Part shown: positions 8,694-16,666 of the stretch, in pieces
How positions within the stretch are numbered: the first letter of the stretch is position 1
How the letters are laid out: the number at the start of each line of letters is the position of its first letter
NCBI GenBank assembly: GCA_963757265.1
Contig: CAVWRA010000006.1
Span: 2,976,001-3,040,000 of the forward strand
Length of the DNA: 64,000 nucleotides
Origin: CAIVVT01 sp963757265
GTDB lineage: Bacteria; Acidobacteriota; Terriglobia; Bryobacterales; Bryobacteraceae
Direction: 5' to 3'
Position numbers and translations under genes: made by a program
The notes under the pieces: model-generated
Database searches by the model: none
What the model was told of the DNA's origin: nothing
What the model saw: only the letters and a program-made list of their open reading frames with translations

Positions 8694-8766
8694 TCGTCCG
8701 CGGGCGGTTGCTCCCCGCGGCCGTGCCCGGGGGCGCCGTCGTAATTGAATTCGTGGAGGCGTTTCC

Positions 8767-9314
8767 ATGGCGTACAATCTGGACCCGGTGACCCTGGCAG
8801 CGGTCCGGAGCAAGCTCGAAAGAACACCTGCAGCCGGCCCGGCGCCAGGCGGCCCGGCACCAACCGGCAACGACCGGCAACAGGTGGACAACATCGTCCA
8901 GGCGGTTACCGCGGCCGTCGATCGCTATCTGGCCCAGCGCGGCGCCGGGTCCGGCGCGGCAACGGCGCCCGCCCCGGTCTCCCGCCCGGCCTTGCACGAT
9001 GCCGTCGCCGGCGTGGTCGATCGCTACCTCGAACAAAACCGTCCCGCGCCGCCCGCCCCGGCCCCCGCCTGCGCCTGCGGCCTCGCACCTCGCGCTCCGG
9101 ATGCTGAGGCAGCCGCGCCCGCCTCGCCGCGGCTCCCAAGAAAGTGGAACCCCCCGCTCCGCAGGTCACCATCGTCGATTTCGTCTGCGAAAGCGATGTG
9201 CGCGCCGCCATGGCGCAAGGCCGGAAGATCTTCATCGGACCCCGGACCATCGTCACCCCCAGCGCGCGCGAGCTCGCCGCTCCGGGCGAGATCCTGGTCC
9301 GGGCCGAGCGCTAG
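8767..9314 (+). CDS. probable BMC-associated protein with paired amphipathic helices and an EutQ-like segment, frameshifted
   Basis: From ATG 8767 the first frame encodes MAYNLDPVTLAAVRSKLE, then two similar short helices, VDNIVQAVTAAVDRYLAQ and LHDAVAGVVDRYLEQ, joined by Pro/Ala-rich linkers; they look like the amphipathic peptides that attach cargo to BMC shells. In another frame, from about 9150 to the stop at 9312-9314, the sequence VDFVCESDVRAAMAQGRK followed by IFIGPRTIVTPSARELA resembles the N-terminal segment of ethanolamine-utilisation EutQ. The frame change lies in the Pro/Ala-rich linker between 9103 and 9165 and would need one missing base restored. The function is not established; the link to microcompartments rests on the shell gene 73 bp upstream and the peptide pattern. 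Confidence 0.55.
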
Positions 9315-9330
9315 GCCGCCGGAGGAATGA

Positions 9331-9826
9331 ATGCCCATGCAATCCAACCTTGATACGCTGGCCCAGGAAATCCAGCAGCTACCTCACGTCGGAGCACTTC
9401 CTGGTCTTCCACAGCCTGAGCCGCGCCGAGGAAGAATCCTCGATGATCTTCTGGGACGTCGAGCGCCAGCCCGACTACAAGGCTTTCCTGGACTGCGCGC
9501 TCCAGCTGGGCGTGCGCCTGGTGCACCTGCACGTGCGCGAGTTCTCGCTGCAGCACCGCGAGGAAGCGCTCGAACATCTGGAAGAGTGCGACTTGCCGCG
9601 CGAGGAAAAACGCACTCTGGAAAAGCGCATCCAGGAACTCGCGATCTACGAGGGCCTCACCTGCGCCATCGAAGTCTCCTACGATTTCGACGGCCACATC
9701 TACATTTTCGAACTGCGCACCGACTGGTACGAGGAATGGCACGACGTGCTCGACGAAATTGAAGACGCGGTCCCGCCCGAGCCAGAGGACGAGCCGTACG
9801 GCGGCGGTTACTACTCGAATAACTGA
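9331..9826 (+). CDS. conserved-looking hypothetical protein upstream of recJ, frameshifted near its start
   Basis: The start region (ATG 9331 or 9337, after GGAGG at 9320-9324) reads MQSNLDTLAQEIQQ. The rest, in the next frame, reads YLTSEHFLVFHSLSRAEEES and continues to the stop at 9824-9826. One extra base near 9380 separates them. The repaired protein would be about 163 residues, acidic and soluble, with a repeated-helix look (LEHLEECDLPREEKRTLEKR) and a tail DWYEEWHDVLDEIEDAVPPEPEDEP. No family recognised. It ends seven bases before recJ and is probably co-transcribed with it. Confidence 0.55.
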
Positions 9827-9832
9827 GACGCC

Positions 9833-11575
9833 ATGGCCAGCCCGGCTCGCTGGAAGCTCAGCCCAGTCCCTGAAGATGCGGCCCGCGATCTGGCCCGAGT
9901 GTGCGGACTCGGGCTCCCGGCGGCGCGCGTCCTATGGGCCCGCGGACTGCGCGATGAGCCCGCCGTCCGCCTGTTCCTGCGCCCCGAACTGCGCCACCTC
10001 CACGACCCCTTTTTAATGCTGGGCATGGAACGCGCCGTCGAGCGCCTGCGCCGCGCCGTCGCCGACCACGAGCCCATCATGCTGTATGGCGACTACGACG
10101 TCAACGGCATCTCCAGCGTGGTCCTCGTGCTCACCATGCTCCGCCTGATGGGTCATGACGCGACATTCCACGTTCCCGACCGGTTGAAGGACGGCTACGG
10201 GATGCGCGCTTCGGTGATTGACGAGGCCGCGCGGCAGGGCATCCGTCTGGTGGTCAGCCTGGACACCGGCATCCGCGCCGTCGAGCCCATCGCCCGCGCG
10301 GGCGAGCTGGGCATCGACATTATCGTCACCGACCACCATCTGCCCGAGGAAGGCCTCCCGCCGGCTTACGCGATCCTCAACCCCAACCAGCCCGATTGCC
10401 GCTATCCCAACAAGGGACTTTGCGGCGCGGGCGTCGCTTTAAAGCTCATTCAAGGCCTCATGGAGCGTGAGAGCTGGTCGCCGCATCGAATCAGCCGCTT
10501 CGCCGATTCCTTCCTGGTCATGGCCGCCATCGCCACCGTCGCCGACGTCGTTCCGCTAACCGGCGAGAATCGCATCATCGTCAAGCGCGGCCTGGAGCGC
10601 ATCACCCGCACCTCCAACCCCGGCCTGAAGGCGCTGCTGGCTGTCGGAGGCATCGAGCCCGGCGCCGCCGTCTCGACTTCCGATGTCGGCTTCCGCATCG
10701 CCCCGCGCATCAATGCCGCCGGACGCATGGACAATGCCAGCGACGTGGTCGAAATGTTCATGACCCAGGACGAAGAGCGCGCCCGCTCCATCGCCACCCG
10801 TCTGGAGGGCCTGAATGTCGATCGCCAGAAGGCCGGCGACGACGTTGTCCGCGACATCCGCGAAGCCTTCGCCGGCCAGGAGCCGGCCCCCGACCAGGTC
10901 GGGCTCGTCTTCTACAATCCCGAGTGGCACCGCGGTGTCGTCGGCATCGTCGCCAGCCGCGTCGTCGAGATGTACCACCGGCCGGCGCTGGTGCTCGGCC
11001 GCGACGAGCGCACCGGCTACGTCCAGGGCTCCGGCCGCTCCATTCCCTCTTTCCATCTGCTCGACGCGCTGGAAACAATTGCCGACATCTTCGTGCGCTT
11101 CGGCGGCCACCGCCAGGCCGTCGGCGTGACGCTCGAGGAATCGCGGGTCGAGGAACTGCGCCAGCGCTTCAACGCTGTCGCGCAGGAGCGCCTGTCCACG
11201 GAAGATCTGCGGCCCGAACTCTCCATCGACGCCGAATTGCGGCTCCAGGAGCTCGACGACAAGTCCGCCGCCGAGGTCCTCCAGCTCGCCCCCTTCGGCC
11301 TCGACAACCCCCCGCCGCTATTCCTCGTCCGCAACGTCGAGTCGCGCCAGGCTCCCGAGATTTTCGGGCGCGAATCCGAGCATCTCCGTCTGCGCCTTTA
11401 TGCGGAGGATTCGTGCCAGTTCGCCAAAGCCTGGCGCTTCGCCCCGCGCGCCGCCGAGTTCGAGCCCGGCAGCCGCATCGACGTTGTGCTCTCCATCGAC
11501 GCCGATACCTACGGCCTCAAGCGCGGCTATGCCGGCTGGGGCGTCACCATGAAGGACGTGCGGCCGGCAGAGTGA
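9833..11575 (+). CDS. recJ: single-stranded-DNA-specific exonuclease RecJ, with altered motif I
   Basis: A 580-residue protein of the normal length for bacterial RecJ, a 5'-3' ssDNA exonuclease in recombination and mismatch repair. The DHH domain shows motif I GDYDVNGISS at residues 86-95, the motif DTGI, the DHH motif TDHHLPEEGLP, and NPNQPDCRYPNKGLCGAGVALKL. The DHHA1 part has GVVGIVASRVVEMYHRPALVL and GRSIPSFHLLDAL. The usual motif I is DxDG with two Asp; here the second Asp is Asn91 (codon AAC). All other motifs look intact. It is probably translated from the same message as the preceding hypothetical gene. Confidence 0.92.
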   Translation: MASPARWKLSPVPEDAARDLARVCGLGLPAARVLWARGLRDEPAVRLFLRPELRHLHDPFLMLGMERAVERLRRAVADHEPIMLYGDYDVNGISSVVLVLTMLRLMGHDATFHVPDRLKDGYGMRASVIDEAARQGIRLVVSLDTGIRAVEPIARAGELGIDIIVTDHHLPEEGLPPAYAILNPNQPDCRYPNKGLCGAGVALKLIQGLMERESWSPHRISRFADSFLVMAAIATVADVVPLTGENRIIVKRGLERITRTSNPGLKALLAVGGIEPGAAVSTSDVGFRIAPRINAAGRMDNASDVVEMFMTQDEERARSIATRLEGLNVDRQKAGDDVVRDIREAFAGQEPAPDQVGLVFYNPEWHRGVVGIVASRVVEMYHRPALVLGRDERTGYVQGSGRSIPSFHLLDALETIADIFVRFGGHRQAVGVTLEESRVEELRQRFNAVAQERLSTEDLRPELSIDAELRLQELDDKSAAEVLQLAPFGLDNPPPLFLVRNVESRQAPEIFGRESEHLRLRLYAEDSCQFAKAWRFAPRAAEFEPGSRIDVVLSIDADTYGLKRGYAGWGVTMKDVRPAE

Positions 11576-11824
11576 GTTCGGGGACGCTGGTTGCTAGCGC
11601 CGGGGCGCGGATTGGGGGGGCGCGCTTAGGCCTCAAGCAGAGGGTGTCTTCGGTGAGACGTCCCCTTCAAAAGGCTCTTCCTGCGTTGCATGCACTTATT
11701 CAAGCGCTCTGCACGGCGCTGGGGACCCATCCTTTCAGCGATAATGAAGTTGGTGCTACTCGTGCACTGACGACCACGTCGCCCACAGCCCCTTGCGGGG
11801 TCGCGAGGAACAGGAAGGGCACAC
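11576..11824. other. intergenic region after recJ
   Basis: 249 bases without a supported gene. It contains one copy of the 14-mer CAGAGGGTGTCTTC (11638-11651), which recurs at 12740-12753, and a good Shine-Dalgarno (AGGAAGGG) just before the small gene at 11825. Confidence 0.4.
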
Positions 11825-12052
11825 ATGGACAAGCGATTGTTGAAGCGCCACAAGCGCCAGGTTGCACGCGCGCATCAACGCGTCAAACTCTCCGAACCGG
11901 ACGTCAGGACCGAGGAGCAAGTGCGGGCCGACCGCGAGGCCAGTCGCCCGACGGGCGCGTGGCGCGGCGGCTCGGGCGTGAATTACTCGGGGCCGTCCGT
12001 TCACAATTCGGCCGCTCCCTCCACCGGCAGCCAAGCCAAAGGCGAAGGCTAG
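11825..12052 (+). CDS. small basic hypothetical protein
   Basis: 75 residues, strongly basic at the start (MDKRLLKRHKRQVARAHQRVKLSEPDVRT), then a low-complexity Gly/Ser/Pro tail. AGGAAGGG precedes the ATG at suitable spacing. It ends three bases before the zinc-ribbon gene at 12056, so the two probably form a unit. No family recognised; the basic head could bind nucleic acid. Confidence 0.5.
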   Translation: MDKRLLKRHKRQVARAHQRVKLSEPDVRTEEQVRADREASRPTGAWRGGSGVNYSGPSVHNSAAPSTGSQAKGEG

Positions 12053-12055
12053 GCC

Positions 12056-12247
12056 ATGCTGAAATTCTTCAGCCGGCTGTTCTCAAGCGCCTGCCCGTAT
12101 TGCCGCTCCATCGAGTTCCGCGGCGTGGGCGTCCGAAACTCCTTGGAGGAGACCTTCTTCTGGCTCCTCCACCCCTACCGCTGCGATTTTTGCGGCCACC
12201 ACTTTTTCCTGTTCCGGTGGACGGCTCCCATCGGCGGGACTGCCTAA
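12056..12247 (+). CDS. small zinc-ribbon protein
   Basis: 63 residues with two Cys pairs, ACPYCRS near residue 13 and RCDFCGHHF near residue 42, that should bind one zinc. Between them is a hydrophobic, Trp/Phe-rich segment. The layout CPxC, R..N..E, P-x-RCDxCxH-x-F-x-x-FR is shared with the protein at 36979-37302, so the two are probably paralogues of one small family. This copy lacks the transmembrane tail of the other. Function unknown. Confidence 0.6.
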   Translation: MLKFFSRLFSSACPYCRSIEFRGVGVRNSLEETFFWLLHPYRCDFCGHHFFLFRWTAPIGGTA

Positions 12248-13217
12248 GCGCAGGCCTGCGCCGGCTCTGACCGGCAAAGGGCACGTCTGCTTCACCGCCC
12301 TGTCGTGGTGCATCGGCCAGCGTGGGTCTTCATCTTCGGCTGTTGACCCTGCTTTCCTGCTTCTTCCCTTTTCTGACTGCGTTCTTGCCGGCAGCTGAAG
12401 CCCAGAGCTCGGCGGCCGAGCCGCGCGCGCCGCGGCGGGGTTCAAAAGCAATTCTGAAGGAGCAAAGCCAATTGTTGACTTTGCTTTTTAGAATCAATTA
12501 CTTAATTGGCTATCTTTCGGGTAGTTTTTCGCTTCATGTTCATTTTCCATGGGGCTCGGATGGAGGGCCGCGGGGCGCGCGTTCACCCCCAGCTTAGAGG
12601 CGTTCTCAAGGGCTGGGCTGTAGCATTGGGAGAATGGATTTTTGGGCACGCTGGCGCCTCAAGCGGGCACACCAGTGCATCACGTGGAGGATGTTTCGGA
12701 GGATTCCGAACCAATTAAATCGTAGGGCGGAGCAGTGACCAGAGGGTGTCTTCCCAGCGCTGACCCTGGATGCTCCGCTTTGCACGACGGCTTGCCCCAG
12801 CTCGCAATGGCCTGGGGGCCCGCCACAACCCCGCTTTCCTGTGGGGTGGAAGATGGCGAATTTGTTCACGCGATCACTAGACCGGCCATCGCCCGTTCCG
12901 CCCTAGAGGATGGCGTTCAGGGTAATCGCTAGCCACCCGGATCCCATCCTGGGGGATCGGACCGAAGTCCAGAAAGCCGGAAGGCTGCTACTCGAGGCCT
13001 TTCGCCGCCTGCGAGTTGGGATGGAGATGCTGGCCAGCAATTGCTCTACCCACAGACAGCAGATCACGGCGCGGCAAGGGGGCAAGCGTGGGTTGGCTGG
13101 AACGCATTGATAGTAGGCGAAATATAATTTTCGAAAGCGCGTCACCGAGGGGCGGGGAAGCACCGTCGCTCGCGGCGCGCACCAGTTCGATGCTGGTTTG
13201 CTGGCATTAATAATGTT
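12248..13217. other. 970-bp region without a recognisable gene
   Basis: No open reading frame here has a convincing start, family match or codon pattern. It begins with the perfect palindrome GCGCAGGCCTGCGC at 12248-12261, directly after the zinc-ribbon stop codon. An AT-rich patch at 12466-12511 has nested inverted repeats: AGCCAATT with AATTGGCT, and CAATTA-CT-TAATTG. A TTGACT element sits at 12475-12480 and could belong to a promoter. The second copy of CAGAGGGTGTCTTC is at 12740-12753. The region may hold decayed mobile DNA or a non-coding RNA; I cannot name one. Confidence 0.4.
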
Positions 13218-13246
13218 TGATCTCATCTGAGCATATGATATGATCA
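13218..13246. promoter_or_regulatory. candidate GntR/FadR operator upstream of the CODH/ACS operon
   Basis: A 29-bp imperfect inverted repeat ends seven bases before the ATG of the GntR-type regulator. The outer arms are TGATC and GATCA, with inner matching blocks ATC/GAT, giving the pattern TGATC..ATC..A....T..GAT..GATCA. FadR-subfamily regulators often bind such sites near their own promoters. Its position suggests autoregulation and control of the whole downstream operon. No binding data. Confidence 0.5.
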
Positions 13247-13253
13247 GGCTGAA

Positions 13254-14018
13254 ATGTCGAGTCCGGCGACGCAGTTCGGAACGGTCGAAACGACGGGAAA
13301 TCTGCATGAGCGAGTAACCCGCAAGCTGGCTCTGCAACTGATCGAGGCCGAGCGCGGCTCGGCGCAGCTTGTTTTTCCGAACGAAGCCGATCTGTGCAAG
13401 CAGCTCGGGGTCAGTCGAAGCATCTTGCGAGAAGCCGTTAAAGTACTTGAAGACAAAGGGTTATTAGAGGTTCGACCGCGTTCTGGAACACGCTCCAAGC
13501 CGCGCTCGGAGTGGCACCTGCTGGACCCGGACGTGCTGGGCTGGCAGGCGGAAACGCAGATGGATCCGCGGCTCTTGCGCGACCTTTGCGAGGTGCGGCT
13601 GGCGATCGAGCCGACCGCGTCGGGCTTTGCGGCGTTACGGGCGACAGAGGAAGAAATCGCCTTCATCGAATCCTGTCTGGCGCAGTGGGAGGATCTGGCG
13701 AAGACAAGCGACCCGGACGAAGCGATCCGCCTGAATCTGCAGTTCCATGAGGCGGTGGTCAAAGCCTCGCATAATCCTTTGTTTCAACAACTCAACGCGA
13801 GCATCCGCCAGCCGTTGCGGGCGGCTCTCTCCTGTACGCTCCAACTGCCCGCCGCTCCGACGCTGGAGTTTGAGGCGCACCGGGCCCTGTTTCGGGCGAT
13901 TCAGCGCCGCGACCCACTGGCCGCGCGAGCTGCTTCGGAAGAAATCGTAGGATTCGCGATGTTGGCGGTGGAGCAAGCCATCCGCACCGGGAAGAGTGCG
14001 AGAGGTCGACGGACGTGA
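13254..14018 (+). CDS. FadR/GntR-family transcriptional regulator of the CODH/ACS operon
   Basis: 254 residues. The N-terminal winged helix has LVFPNEADLCKQLGVSRSILREAVKVLEDKGLLEVRPRSGT, the usual GntR pattern (about residues 40-80). The C-terminal all-helical FCD domain carries LRDLCEVRLAIEPTASGFAA, NLQFHEAVVKASHN and EAHRALFRAIQRRD, including the His and Asp positions that often hold a metal and a carboxylate effector. The start ATG at 13254 lies just after a candidate palindromic operator. The gene overlaps cooC by GTGA, so the regulator is the first cistron of the operon. Effector unknown; an organic acid or acyl compound would be usual for the subfamily. Confidence 0.87.
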   Translation: MSSPATQFGTVETTGNLHERVTRKLALQLIEAERGSAQLVFPNEADLCKQLGVSRSILREAVKVLEDKGLLEVRPRSGTRSKPRSEWHLLDPDVLGWQAETQMDPRLLRDLCEVRLAIEPTASGFAALRATEEEIAFIESCLAQWEDLAKTSDPDEAIRLNLQFHEAVVKASHNPLFQQLNASIRQPLRAALSCTLQLPAAPTLEFEAHRALFRAIQRRDPLAARAASEEIVGFAMLAVEQAIRTGKSARGRRT

Positions 14019-14809
14019 AGATCGCGATTTCAGGCAAGGGCGGGGTCGGGAAATCCACAGTAGCCGGTACGCTGGCCCGGCTGTATGCGGCCGACGGATA
14101 TCGCGTGCTGGCCGTGGACGCCGACCCGGATGCGAATCTCGCGTCCGCGATTGGCGTACCCCCGGAAAGATGGCCGGAGATCCGAACGATTTCGACGGAG
14201 CGCCGGTTGATCGAAGAGCGCACGGGCGCCAAGGTGCGAGAGTTCGGACAGATGTTCAAGCTGAATCCGGAGGTGTCGGACATTGCAGAGCGGTACGCAG
14301 TCCGGTATGCCGGCGTGGACTTGCTGGTGCTGGGGGCGGTGCGGCATGCCGCGGGGGGATGCGCCTGTCCGGAAAGCGTCCTGCTGAAGAGTCTGGTTCT
14401 GCATCTGGTGCTGAAGCGGGACGAGATGGTGATTCTGGACATGGAGGCCGGCATCGAGCACTTGGGACGCGGCACTGCGCTGGGCGTGGACCTGATGCTG
14501 GCTGTGGTCGAGCCGGGGCAGCGCAGCGTGGCCACCGCGCACCGCGTTCAGGAGATGGCGCGCGAACTCGGCATCCGCCGCTTCGGCGTGGTTCTGAACA
14601 AGTCCGTCACGCCGGCCGAAGATCGCGAATGGATCGCGGGCGAGTTCGCCCCAGCAACGCTGTTCGGCACGATCCCGCTGGACCGCCGCATTGCCGATGC
14701 GGATCGTTCCGGTCAATCGCTCGTCGATTTAGGAGCTACGGACCTGTTAGCTCCATTCAAGAGCCTGCAACAAGCGCTGAATTCCATGAGTAAGGAGAAA
14801 TCGCAATGA
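14015..14809 (+). CDS. cooC: CooC-type nickel-insertion ATPase (first copy)
   Basis: 264 residues; start GTG 14015 overlapping the regulator stop. The MinD/SIMIBI NTPase fold is clear: ISGKGGVGKSTVAGTLARL at the N-terminus, VDADPDANLASAIG as switch region, and the CxC motif GGCACPES with Cys116 and Cys118 that binds nickel in CooC dimers. CooC proteins help load nickel into the C-cluster of CO dehydrogenase, or the A-cluster in the AcsF subtype. The length matches the family. It overlaps the next gene by ATGA. A second, clearly different CooC lies two genes on. Confidence 0.9.
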   Translation: MKIAISGKGGVGKSTVAGTLARLYAADGYRVLAVDADPDANLASAIGVPPERWPEIRTISTERRLIEERTGAKVREFGQMFKLNPEVSDIAERYAVRYAGVDLLVLGAVRHAAGGCACPESVLLKSLVLHLVLKRDEMVILDMEAGIEHLGRGTALGVDLMLAVVEPGQRSVATAHRVQEMARELGIRRFGVVLNKSVTPAEDREWIAGEFAPATLFGTIPLDRRIADADRSGQSLVDLGATDLLAPFKSLQQALNSMSKEKSQ

Positions 14810-15861
14810 GTTTCGAGCCCCGGTGCCTGGCAACCGCGATCGGCAGCTTACCGCACGCCGACGCGCAAGCGGCCGTCCAGGTGGTCCTGGCCAGCATTCC
14901 CGACGCGCCGATCTGGCCGCAACTGCCCGCCAACGGCATCAACGAGCAAATGGAGGTGCAGTATAGCGAAGGCATCCCGCGCGTAGTGATCGACCGCGTC
15001 AAGGAACGGATGTACATCGACACGACAGGCGATCCTTCCGGAGAGCTCGCGGCGTTTTACGAGAGCTACCTGGCCGAGGACTTCGATGCCTTCCAGATCA
15101 CGCCCGAGTTCTCGAAGGGGATTTATGCGATGGAAGCCGCGCTCGAGCAGGCGGGCGGAACACGGCCGTTTGTGAAAGTGCAAACGACAGGGCCCATCAG
15201 CTTCGGGCTGACCATTGTGGATGAGAACAAGCGCGCCATCTACTACAACGACGAGTTCAACGATGTGGTCGTGAAGGCGCTGGCGATGAAGTGCCGGTGG
15301 CAGATCCGGAAATTCCGGAAGTTCGCTCGGGAGGTGATCTGTTTCATCGATGAGCCTATCCTGTCGGCCTTCGGCTCTTCCACTTACGTGAGCGTGACGC
15401 GCGATGACGTCGTCGCCAAGCTGGGCGAAGTGGTGGAGGCCGTGCACGCGGAAGGAGCGCTGGCCGGAGTCCACTGCTGCGGGAACACGGAGTGGCCCTT
15501 GCTCATTGATGCCGGCGTGGACATTGTCAACTTCGACGCGTTCGACTATGGCGAGACGATTGCCCTATATCCGGAAGCCGTGAAGCGTCACCTACAGGCC
15601 GGAAAGGGGCTGGCGTGGGGCATCGTTCCAACGAACAGCGCCAAGATCCAGGCGCAGACTGCGGAGAGTTTGCTGAGCAGGTTTTCCGATCTCGTCGACA
15701 ACCTGGCGCGGGCGACGGGACTGGACCGGGAACTCATCCTGCGGCAGGCGCTGATCACGCCTTCGTGTGGAACGGGATCGTTGCCCGTAAAGGACGCAGA
15801 GCGAGTGTTCCGCATTCTGCACGAGGTGAGCGCGGCGCTGCGGGAAGGAGTGCCGGCCTGA
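14806..15861 (+). CDS. MetE/UroD-superfamily methyltransferase, candidate core (folate-independent) methionine synthase
   Basis: 351 residues, starting MSFEPRCLATAIGSLPHADA, the GSLPH opening typical of the MetE C-terminal/UroD-like barrel. A zinc site is visible as HxC at His223/Cys225 (VHCCGNTEW) and Cys321 (ITPSCGTGSL), matching the His, Cys and final Cys ligands of cobalamin-independent methionine synthase. The folate-binding N-terminal barrel of MetE is absent. Core enzymes of this kind (the MesB family, described from anaerobes with the Wood-Ljungdahl pathway) are thought to take methyl groups from the corrinoid Fe-S protein. Location between two cooC genes and upstream of AcsB/C/D supports that reading, but a demethylase-type role towards another substrate is possible. 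Confidence 0.7.
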   Translation: MSFEPRCLATAIGSLPHADAQAAVQVVLASIPDAPIWPQLPANGINEQMEVQYSEGIPRVVIDRVKERMYIDTTGDPSGELAAFYESYLAEDFDAFQITPEFSKGIYAMEAALEQAGGTRPFVKVQTTGPISFGLTIVDENKRAIYYNDEFNDVVVKALAMKCRWQIRKFRKFAREVICFIDEPILSAFGSSTYVSVTRDDVVAKLGEVVEAVHAEGALAGVHCCGNTEWPLLIDAGVDIVNFDAFDYGETIALYPEAVKRHLQAGKGLAWGIVPTNSAKIQAQTAESLLSRFSDLVDNLARATGLDRELILRQALITPSCGTGSLPVKDAERVFRILHEVSAALREGVPA

Positions 15862-15880
15862 CGGGCGAGGCCCAAGTCCG

Positions 15881-16666
15881 GTGGAACCTCCGATGGGACT
15901 GAGTGTAGCGATGACGGGGAAAGGCGGCGTCGGCAAGACGACGCTCTCGGCGCTGGCCGTGGACTGGCTGGTGCGTCACGGAGAGAAGCCGATTCTGGCG
16001 GTCGATGCGGACTCCAACGCCAACCTGCATGAGGCGTTGGGCGTCAGCTTCGGCGCCACGGTTGGCGGCATCCGCGAGGCCGCGCGCCAGCAGGCACAAT
16101 CGCTCAAAGGGGTTTCCAAACAGGAGTTCCTCGACCTGCGCGTGCAGGAGGCGCTGGTCGAACAGGAAGGGTTCGACCTGATTGTCATGGGCCGGCCCGA
16201 AGGCCAGGGCTGCTACTGCTTCGCCAATAATGTTCTGCGAGAAGTGCTGGACCGGCTGGCGAGGAACTACCGCCATATCGTGCTGGATAGTGAAGCCGGG
16301 CTGGAGCACATCTCCCGTCGCACGCTGCTTTCATTGGATTACCTGTTGATCGTTTCCGATTGCACTGTGCGGGGAATACACACGGCGGGGCGCATCTCGG
16401 CGCTGGCCGATGAAGTGGCGCTCCCGGCCAGAAAGCGCGGCCTGATTGTGAATCGAGTGGCGGGCGGCGAGCTGCCAGCCGCGGTGCGAGACGCCGCGGA
16501 GGCAACTCACTTGCCGTTGCTGGCGACGATTCCGCTGGACCCATGCATCTCGGCGTTCGATGCCGATGGTGTGCCGGTTCAGTCCATCCCGCTCGACTCG
16601 CCGGCCCGGCTGGCCATCGATGCCGTCATGCGCGAGATTCTGGGGACGCAGAAGGAGAACAACTGA
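15881..16666 (+). CDS. CooC/AcsF-type nickel-insertion ATPase (second copy)
   Basis: 261 residues from GTG 15881, which has GGGCGAGG about ten bases upstream; the internal ATG at 15893 (MGLSVAMTGKGGVGKTT) is the alternative start. Walker A is GKGGVGKTT, the switch region VDADSNANLHEALG, and the CxC motif is GQGCYCFANN with Cys111 and Cys113. It differs throughout from the copy at 14015, so the pair is not a recent duplication. Acetogens commonly carry separate maturation ATPases for CODH and ACS; this one directly precedes cooS, but which target each serves cannot be read from sequence. Its stop overlaps the cooS start. Confidence 0.88.
   Translation: MEPPMGLSVAMTGKGGVGKTTLSALAVDWLVRHGEKPILAVDADSNANLHEALGVSFGATVGGIREAARQQAQSLKGVSKQEFLDLRVQEALVEQEGFDLIVMGRPEGQGCYCFANNVLREVLDRLARNYRHIVLDSEAGLEHISRRTLLSLDYLLIVSDCTVRGIHTAGRISALADEVALPARKRGLIVNRVAGGELPAAVRDAAEATHLPLLATIPLDPCISAFDADGVPVQSIPLDSPARLAIDAVMREILGTQKENN

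Noticed and set aside
12606..12869. 87-codon minus-strand open frame in the 1-kb gene-free region
   Set aside because: No ribosome site, odd composition, no recognisable motif, and overlap with a repeated 14-mer; most likely a chance frame.
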